DNA of 25,656 nucleotides. Origin: Caulobacteraceae bacterium. GTDB lineage: Bacteria > Pseudomonadota > Alphaproteobacteria > Caulobacterales > Caulobacteraceae. The notes beneath the pieces were generated by a model. The model was not told the origin of the DNA, ran no database searches, and saw only the letters and a program-made list of their open reading frames with translations. Every line of letters begins with the position of its first letter. Positions within the stretch are counted from its first letter, which is position 1. The stretch covers positions 1 through 25,656 of the forward strand of contig JADZBR010000164.1 of the NCBI GenBank assembly GCA_020852035.1. The letters run 5' to 3'. This document shows positions 21,401-25,656 of this stretch, piece after piece. A program made the position numbers and the translations under genes.

Positions 21401-23331
21401 TCGATTTGATTTTCCCCGACGGCTCCCAGCGACAGGTGGAGCCCGGCCAGACGGGGCGGGATATCGCCGCCTCGATCTCCAAATCCCTCGAGAAGAAGGC
21501 GGCGCTCATCCGCCTGGAGGGCGAGCTGATCGACCTCGACCGGCCGCTGCCGAAAGGCGGCCGGTTCGAGATCCTGACGCGCGACCATCCGGACGTGCTG
21601 GAGACCATCCGCCACGACGTCAGCCACATCATGGCCGAGGCGGTGCAGGAGCTGTTTCCCGGAACGCAGGTGACGATCGGGCCCTCGATCGAGGACGGCT
21701 TCTACTACGACTTCGCCCGCGAGGAGCCCTTCAGCCTCGACGACCTCGAAAAGATCGAGGCGCGCATGAAGGAGATCGTCGACCGCGACGAGAAGATCGT
21801 GCGCGAGGAGTGGGACCGCGCCGAGGCGGTGAAGCACTTCGACGAGATCGGCGAGAAGTACAAGGCCGAGATCATCGAGAACCTGCCGGCCGGCGAGACG
21901 ATCACGGTCTATCGCCAGGGCCAGTGGAAGGACCTCTGCCGCGGGCCGCACCTGCCGTCGACGAAGACGGCGGGCAAGGCCTTCAAGCTGACGAAGCTCG
22001 CTGGCGCCTACTGGAGGGGCGATCACCGCAATCCGATGCTGCAGCGGATCTACGGCACGGCCTGGGCCTCCGAGGAGGATCTGGAGGCGCACCTGAAGCG
22101 CCTGGAGGAAGCCGAGAAGCGCGACCACCGCAAGATCGGCCAGGCGATGGACCTCTTCCACATCCAGGAAGAGGGCAAGGGGATGATCTTCTGGCATCCC
22201 AAGGGCTGGAAGCTCTACCAGACCCTGCAGGCCTATATTCGCCGCAACCTCGAGGCCGAGGGCTATGTGGAGGTGAAGACGCCGCAGGTGCTCGACCGGG
22301 TGCTGTGGGAGAAATCGGGGCACTGGGACAAGTTCCACGCCTCGATGTTCACCTGCGAGACGGCCGAGGGCGAGGTTTTGGCGCTGAAGCCCATGAACTG
22401 CCCCGGCCACGTGCAGGTCTTCAACCAGGGCCAGCGCAGCTATCGCGAACTGCCGATCCGCATGGCCGAGTTCGACGGCCTGCACCGCTACGAGTCCTCC
22501 GGCGGCCTTCACGGGCTCCTCAGGGTGCGCGGCATGGCGCAGGACGACGGCCACATCTTCTGCCGCGACGACCAGATCGAGGAAGAATCCAAGGCCTTCG
22601 TGCGCCTGTTGCAGCAGGTCTACGCCGACCTCGAAGTCGAACTGCATTCGGTGAAACTGGCGCTGCGCCCGGAGCTAAGACACGGCTCGGACGAACTCTG
22701 GGACATCGCCGAGCAGAAACTCGAGCGTGCGGCGCTCGCCTGCGGCATCGAAGTCGAGAAGCTGCCGAACGAAGGCGCCTTCTACGGCCCGAAACTCGAA
22801 TTCCATCTGAGGGATGCGATCGGGCGCACTTGGCAATGCGGTACACTGCAGCTTGACTATGTGTTACCTGAACGACTCGATGCGTCGTACATCGGCGAGG
22901 ACGGGCAGAAGCACCGGCCGGTGATGCTGCATCGGGCGATTTTGGGGACGCTGGAACGATTCCTCGGTGTGTTGATTGAGCATCATGCGGGGGCCTTCCC
23001 GCTGTGGCTGGCGCCCACCCAGGTGGTGGTCGCCACAATTACGTCCGATGCGGACGGGTACGCTGAGGACGCGGCCCGGCGGCTTCGAGCGGCGGGGCTG
23101 AGAGTGGAAACCGATCTGCGTAACGAGAAGATCAACTACAAGGTCCGCGAGCACAGTCTGGCCAAGACCCCGGTGATCGCCGTGGTCGGGCGCCGGGAGG
23201 CCGAGGAGGGCAAGGTCGCCCTTCGCCGGCTGGGTTCTCAGGATCAGGAAGTTCTCAGCCTCGACGACGCGATTCGGGGGTTGCGTAAAAACGCAACATC
23301 GCCTGATATGGCGCGGGGCGAGCTTCTGTAG
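21397..23331 (+). CDS. thrS: Threonyl-tRNA synthetase
   Basis: 644 aa, full length. Domains in order: TGS (about 1-62, IDLIFPDGSQRQVEPGQTG), the N2 editing domain that clears Ser-tRNA-Thr (about 65-225, with RHDVSHIMAEAVQELFP and CRGPHLPSTK), the class II catalytic core (about 245-535) and the anticodon-binding domain (about 540-644). Zinc ligands that select threonine are Cys335 (MNCPGH), His386 (DDGHIFC) and His512 (VMLHRAILG). Class II motif 2 is LPIRMAEFDGLHRYE; motif 3 covers the LHRAILGTLERFLG region. It is translationally coupled to yidD. Codon use in the segment from about 22670 to 23110 is unlike the rest (AGA, CTA, TTA, CGA, CTT), although the protein stays well conserved. A GT2 gene follows after 41 nt. 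Confidence 0.98.
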   Translation: MIDLIFPDGSQRQVEPGQTGRDIAASISKSLEKKAALIRLEGELIDLDRPLPKGGRFEILTRDHPDVLETIRHDVSHIMAEAVQELFPGTQVTIGPSIEDGFYYDFAREEPFSLDDLEKIEARMKEIVDRDEKIVREEWDRAEAVKHFDEIGEKYKAEIIENLPAGETITVYRQGQWKDLCRGPHLPSTKTAGKAFKLTKLAGAYWRGDHRNPMLQRIYGTAWASEEDLEAHLKRLEEAEKRDHRKIGQAMDLFHIQEEGKGMIFWHPKGWKLYQTLQAYIRRNLEAEGYVEVKTPQVLDRVLWEKSGHWDKFHASMFTCETAEGEVLALKPMNCPGHVQVFNQGQRSYRELPIRMAEFDGLHRYESSGGLHGLLRVRGMAQDDGHIFCRDDQIEEESKAFVRLLQQVYADLEVELHSVKLALRPELRHGSDELWDIAEQKLERAALACGIEVEKLPNEGAFYGPKLEFHLRDAIGRTWQCGTLQLDYVLPERLDASYIGEDGQKHRPVMLHRAILGTLERFLGVLIEHHAGAFPLWLAPTQVVVATITSDADGYAEDAARRLRAAGLRVETDLRNEKINYKVREHSLAKTPVIAVVGRREAEEGKVALRRLGSQDQEVLSLDDAIRGLRKNATSPDMARGELL

Positions 23332-23372
23332 GGTCCCCGTTGGGACCCGCAGCGTTGAGTGCTGGAGGCCGG

Positions 23373-24308
23373 ATGAACAGCATCGCCCGGAAGATCGTCG
23401 CGGCCGAGCCCGCGCCCGAGGTCCTCGACCCGGGAAAGCGGCGCCCGAAAATCTCCGTGGTGATGGTGGTCTACATGACCGGCGAGGCGCTGCGCCGCAG
23501 CGTCGATTGCGTGCTGCGCGAGCCGTTGGCCGACGAGTTCGTCATCGTCGACAACGGCTCGCCGTCGCTGGACGCCCAGTGGTTGCGGGCGCTCGCCGAG
23601 CGCGAGCCCAAGGTGCTGCTGAAACAGGGCCACGGCAACGTCGGCTTCGCGCGGGGCGCCAACCTGGGGGCGCAGGCGGCCGGCGGCGATGTGCTGGGGT
23701 TCCTCAATCCCGACGCCTTCCTGCAGCCCGGCTGCATCGAACAGCTGGCCCGCGCCATCGAGAACGAGGCCCGGCTGACCGTCGTCGGCGGGCGGGTGCT
23801 GAACGCCGACCGCACCGAACAGCGCGGCGCCCGGCGCGGCGAGATCACTCCCGTCACCGCCCTGCTCAGCTTCAGCCAACTGGCCCGCAACAAAGCCTGG
23901 CGCCGGTATGAGGTGCACCGCGAGTTCGAGGCGCCGCCCGAGGGCGTGACCGCGATCCCGACCATCTCCGGCGCCTGCTTCGCCATGCGCCACGAGGACT
24001 TCGACGCGGTCGAGGGCTTCGACGAGGGCTATTTCCTGCACGTCGAGGACGTCGACCTGTGCTGGCGGGTGCGCCGGCAGGGCGGCCAGGTGCTGTTCCA
24101 GCCGAAGGCCGAGGTGATCCACCTGGGCCACACCAGCCAGACCAGCCCGCTGAAGGTGGAGTTCCACAAGGGCGTGGGCCTGGCTCGCTACTTCCGCAAG
24201 CGCGCGGCGACCGTGGCCGAGCACCTGACGGCGTGGCTGCTCTCGCCGCTGATCGTCTGCACGGCGGTGGCCCGACCGATCGTGCGCGGGGCGGTGGCGC
24301 GGCGCTGA
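23373..24308 (+). CDS. Family 2 glycosyltransferase (WbbL-like)
   Basis: 311 aa from the ATG at 23373, with GGAGG just upstream; the frame is open back to 23340. It is a cytosolic GT-A fold enzyme. Family signatures are ISVVMVVYMTGE (27-38), VIVDNGS (57-63), NVGFARGANLG (89-99), LNPDA (111-115) at the place of the DxD metal motif, and HVEDVDLCWRVRRQG (223-237), the ED-x-D region carrying the catalytic base. This pattern is typical of WbbL-type rhamnosyltransferases making O-antigen, capsule or mycobacterial-type linkers; the sugar is not determinable. The C-terminus has a hydrophobic stretch (AWLLSPLIVCTAVA) that may attach it to the membrane. No other polysaccharide genes are adjacent except the GT39 gene across mvaB. 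Confidence 0.92.
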   Translation: MNSIARKIVAAEPAPEVLDPGKRRPKISVVMVVYMTGEALRRSVDCVLREPLADEFVIVDNGSPSLDAQWLRALAEREPKVLLKQGHGNVGFARGANLGAQAAGGDVLGFLNPDAFLQPGCIEQLARAIENEARLTVVGGRVLNADRTEQRGARRGEITPVTALLSFSQLARNKAWRRYEVHREFEAPPEGVTAIPTISGACFAMRHEDFDAVEGFDEGYFLHVEDVDLCWRVRRQGGQVLFQPKAEVIHLGHTSQTSPLKVEFHKGVGLARYFRKRAATVAEHLTAWLLSPLIVCTAVARPIVRGAVARR

Positions 24309-24311
24309 CCT

Positions 24312-24494
24312 CAAATCCTCCCCCGCCTGCGGGGGAGGGGGACCGCGAAGCGGTGGAGGGGGCGCGACTTGGCGTCGGGCCGCGGCAGGTTTTCGCCGGC
24401 GCGTCCTTGCTGACTCTCAGTGCAGAACCTCGCCCCCTCCACCGCTTCGCAGTCCCCCTCCCCCATTCCGCTTCGCTCCAAGGGGGAGGATTTG
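24312..24494. repeat. Palindromic intergenic element (type C)
   Basis: A 183-bp palindrome filling the convergent gap between the GT2 and HMG-CoA lyase genes: it begins 3 nt after one stop and ends 3 nt before the other. The left arm 24312-24363 and right arm 24432-24494 share AAATCCTCCCCC at the outer end and GCGAAGCGGTGGAGGGGGC at the inner end. The right arm carries about 11 extra bases (a small side stem). The 68-nt centre is not palindromic. It could give bidirectional transcription termination, and resembles non-autonomous palindromic repeats. Confidence 0.88.
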
Positions 24495-24497
24495 GGG

Positions 24498-25394
24498 CTA
24501 TGGAAACCCACCCGCGCGCGCCAGCGAGCTCGCCGGCGCCTTTCCCAGCAGACCGGACGCCCACCTGGCCGTCTCGATGAGCCCGCCCAGGTCGAGGCCG
24601 GTCTCGAACCCGGCCCGCTCCAGCATGTAGACCAGGTCCTCGGTCCCGATGTTCCCCGTCGCCGCCGGCGCGAACGGGCAGCCGCCGAGGCCGCCGCAGC
24701 TGGCGTCCAGCACGTCGACCCCGGCCGCGACGCTGGCGAAGGCGTTGGCCAGGCCCGTGTTGCGGGTGTCGTGGAAATGCATGCGCAGGCGCGCGTCCGG
24801 CGCGGCCTTGCGGACGGCCTCGGTGCGGCGGCGGACCATCCAGGGATCGGCGACGCCGATGGTGTCGCCGAGCGCGATCTCGCCAATGCCGGCGAGGGCG
24901 GCCTCGCGGGCGATGGCGGCGACCTGGTCCTCGCTGACCTCGCCGTCGAAGGGATCGCCGAAGGCCACCGAGATGGTCAGGGAGAGCGGCGGGCCGCCCT
25001 CGACCGCCTGCCGCGCGGCGATCTCGGTCATGGTGCGGACCTGATCGGCGACCGGCGCGCCCTGGTTCCTGATCCCGAAGCCGTCGGAAGCGCAGACCAC
25101 CACATTGGCCTCGTCGCAGCCGGCCGCGAGGCAGCGATCCCAGCCGCGCATGTTGAGCACCAGGCCGATGCGCGAGGCGGCGGGATTGGCAGGCAGGGCG
25201 GCCATCACCTCCTCGGCGCCCGCCATCTGCGGCACCCGGCGCGGGTTGACGAAGGAGACCGCCTCGATGCGCCTCGCGCCGCAGGCTTCCAGACGGCCGA
25301 TGAACTCGACCTTCTGATCCACCTCAAGCGCGGTCGCCTCGTTCTGCAGCCCGTCGCGGGGGCCGACTTCGACGATCTGGATGGGGCGGCTCAT
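24498..25394 (-). CDS. Hydroxymethylglutaryl-CoA lyase family protein
   Basis: 298 aa, a TIM-barrel of the HMGL-like family. VGPRDGLQNEA (10-20) carries the catalytic Arg and metal-binding Asp. HFHDTRNTG (206-214) holds the two metal-binding His. CGGLGGCPFAPAATGNIGTE (233-252) is the signature loop with the essential Cys. HMG-CoA lyase splits HMG-CoA into acetyl-CoA and acetoacetate in leucine degradation. Two segments differ from the canonical enzyme: SVAFGDPFDGEV, where SCxxGCPYEG is usual, and CASDGFGIRNQG, where ASESFxxxN is usual. A related acyl-CoA lyase activity is therefore possible, and no leucine-degradation genes are adjacent. Its ATG overlaps the stop of the upstream glycosyltransferase by 4 nt. 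Its stop is followed by palindrome C. Confidence 0.88.
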   Translation of the reverse strand: MSRPIQIVEVGPRDGLQNEATALEVDQKVEFIGRLEACGARRIEAVSFVNPRRVPQMAGAEEVMAALPANPAASRIGLVLNMRGWDRCLAAGCDEANVVVCASDGFGIRNQGAPVADQVRTMTEIAARQAVEGGPPLSLTISVAFGDPFDGEVSEDQVAAIAREAALAGIGEIALGDTIGVADPWMVRRRTEAVRKAAPDARLRMHFHDTRNTGLANAFASVAAGVDVLDASCGGLGGCPFAPAATGNIGTEDLVYMLERAGFETGLDLGGLIETARWASGLLGKAPASSLARAGGFP

Positions 25395-25656
25395 GGGGCG
25401 GGGCTCGGGGCTTCCACGGGGGCATATATGGTCAGCCGCACCTCGTCGCCATTGGAGTAGTCCAGCCCCTCGACCACCCCGACCTCGCGCGCCCGCGCGC
25501 CCTGTTGCGCCAGCCGCAGCCGGAAGGGCGCCGTCTCGCGGTCCTCGACGATGGCCGGGCGGCCCTCGGCGATGGCGTCGGCGGCGTCCAGCGGGCCGCC
25601 GAGGTTCACCTGGGCGCCGATGCCGAACACCAGGCTGGGCTCGGCGTAGCCGGCGA
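25391..25656 (-). CDS. C-terminal end of a GT39/ArnT-like glycosyltransferase (5' part beyond window)
   Basis: The last 87 codons of a gene that enters from the right edge. The visible protein reads AGYAEPSLVFGIGAQVNLGG, then AIAEGRPAIVEDRE, VGVVEGLDYSNGDEVRLTIY, and ends in an Ala/Pro tail. The AGYxEPSLVFxxG opening and the GLNYSNG-x-x-VxLTLY close match the soluble C-terminal domain of alphaproteobacterial family 39 membrane glycosyltransferases, as far as I recall them. These transfer sugars from polyprenyl phosphate to envelope lipids or glycans. An internal Met at 25630 could be mistaken for a start, but the frame is open and conserved upstream of it. The stop overlaps the lyase start by 4 nt. 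Confidence 0.7.
   Translation of the reverse strand, partial: AGYAEPSLVFGIGAQVNLGGPLDAADAIAEGRPAIVEDRETAPFRLRLAQQGARAREVGVVEGLDYSNGDEVRLTIYAPVEAPSPAP

Noticed and set aside
25391..25630. A separate 79-aa gene starting at the Met near the right edge
   Set aside because: The frame remains open and conserved upstream of that Met (AGYAEPSLV), so it is the tail of a longer gene cut by the window.

Overview
The window is very GC-rich and densely packed with genes, with strong G/C preference at third codon positions. It looks like a chromosomal segment of an alphaproteobacterium, most likely Caulobacterales (Phenylobacterium/Caulobacter-like). This rests on the type of housekeeping genes, the alphaproteobacterial form of the Fe-S scaffold protein, and the palindromic intergenic repeats; no rRNA or marker gene confirms it. 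No tRNA, rRNA, CRISPR array, prophage or insertion sequence was recognised.

Region 1 (1-6800, all minus strand) is an accessory catabolic block. In transcription order it encodes a GlcD/D2HGDH-type FAD oxidase, an EthA-like Baeyer-Villiger monooxygenase, an acyl-CoA dehydrogenase, a class A FAD monooxygenase, a small NTF2/SnoaL-fold protein and a CHK-type phosphotransferase that runs off the left edge. The last four are nearly contiguous, with gaps or overlaps of 13 nt or less. Together they suggest oxidative degradation of a hydrophobic ketone or alcohol through CoA thioesters; the substrate cannot be read from the sequence.

Region 2 (6800-10400) holds a VapBC toxin-antitoxin pair, a Sua5-type tRNA threonylcarbamoyladenylate synthase, and two YceI genes. 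One YceI domain is fused to a cytochrome b561 membrane domain; the other is a stand-alone secreted protein.

Region 3 (10400-16640) holds a large acyl-CoA dehydrogenase, the RluD-like pseudouridine synthase, a Tat-exported PhoD-like phosphatase and a GT-C-like polytopic membrane protein of unknown function.

Region 4 (16600-23340) is mainly housekeeping: hisI, folE, cysS, an IscU-like scaffold, yidD and thrS. Between them lie a tandem pair of small paralogous two-cysteine proteins and an SRPBCC protein.

Region 5 (23370-25656) has a GT2 glycosyltransferase, an HMG-CoA lyase family enzyme and the C-terminal end of a GT39/ArnT-like glycosyltransferase cut by the right edge.

Three kinds of palindromic element sit between genes (14977-15081; 17010-17163 with a solo copy at 20571-20593; 24312-24494). 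Two of them begin or end within a few bases of stop codons. I found no clearly new multi-gene defence or mobile system. The best leads are the Baeyer-Villiger/acyl-CoA dehydrogenase/kinase cluster, the b561-YceI fusion, the paired CRREV-TGS proteins, the Cys-to-Ala scaffold protein and the orphan GT-C-like protein.
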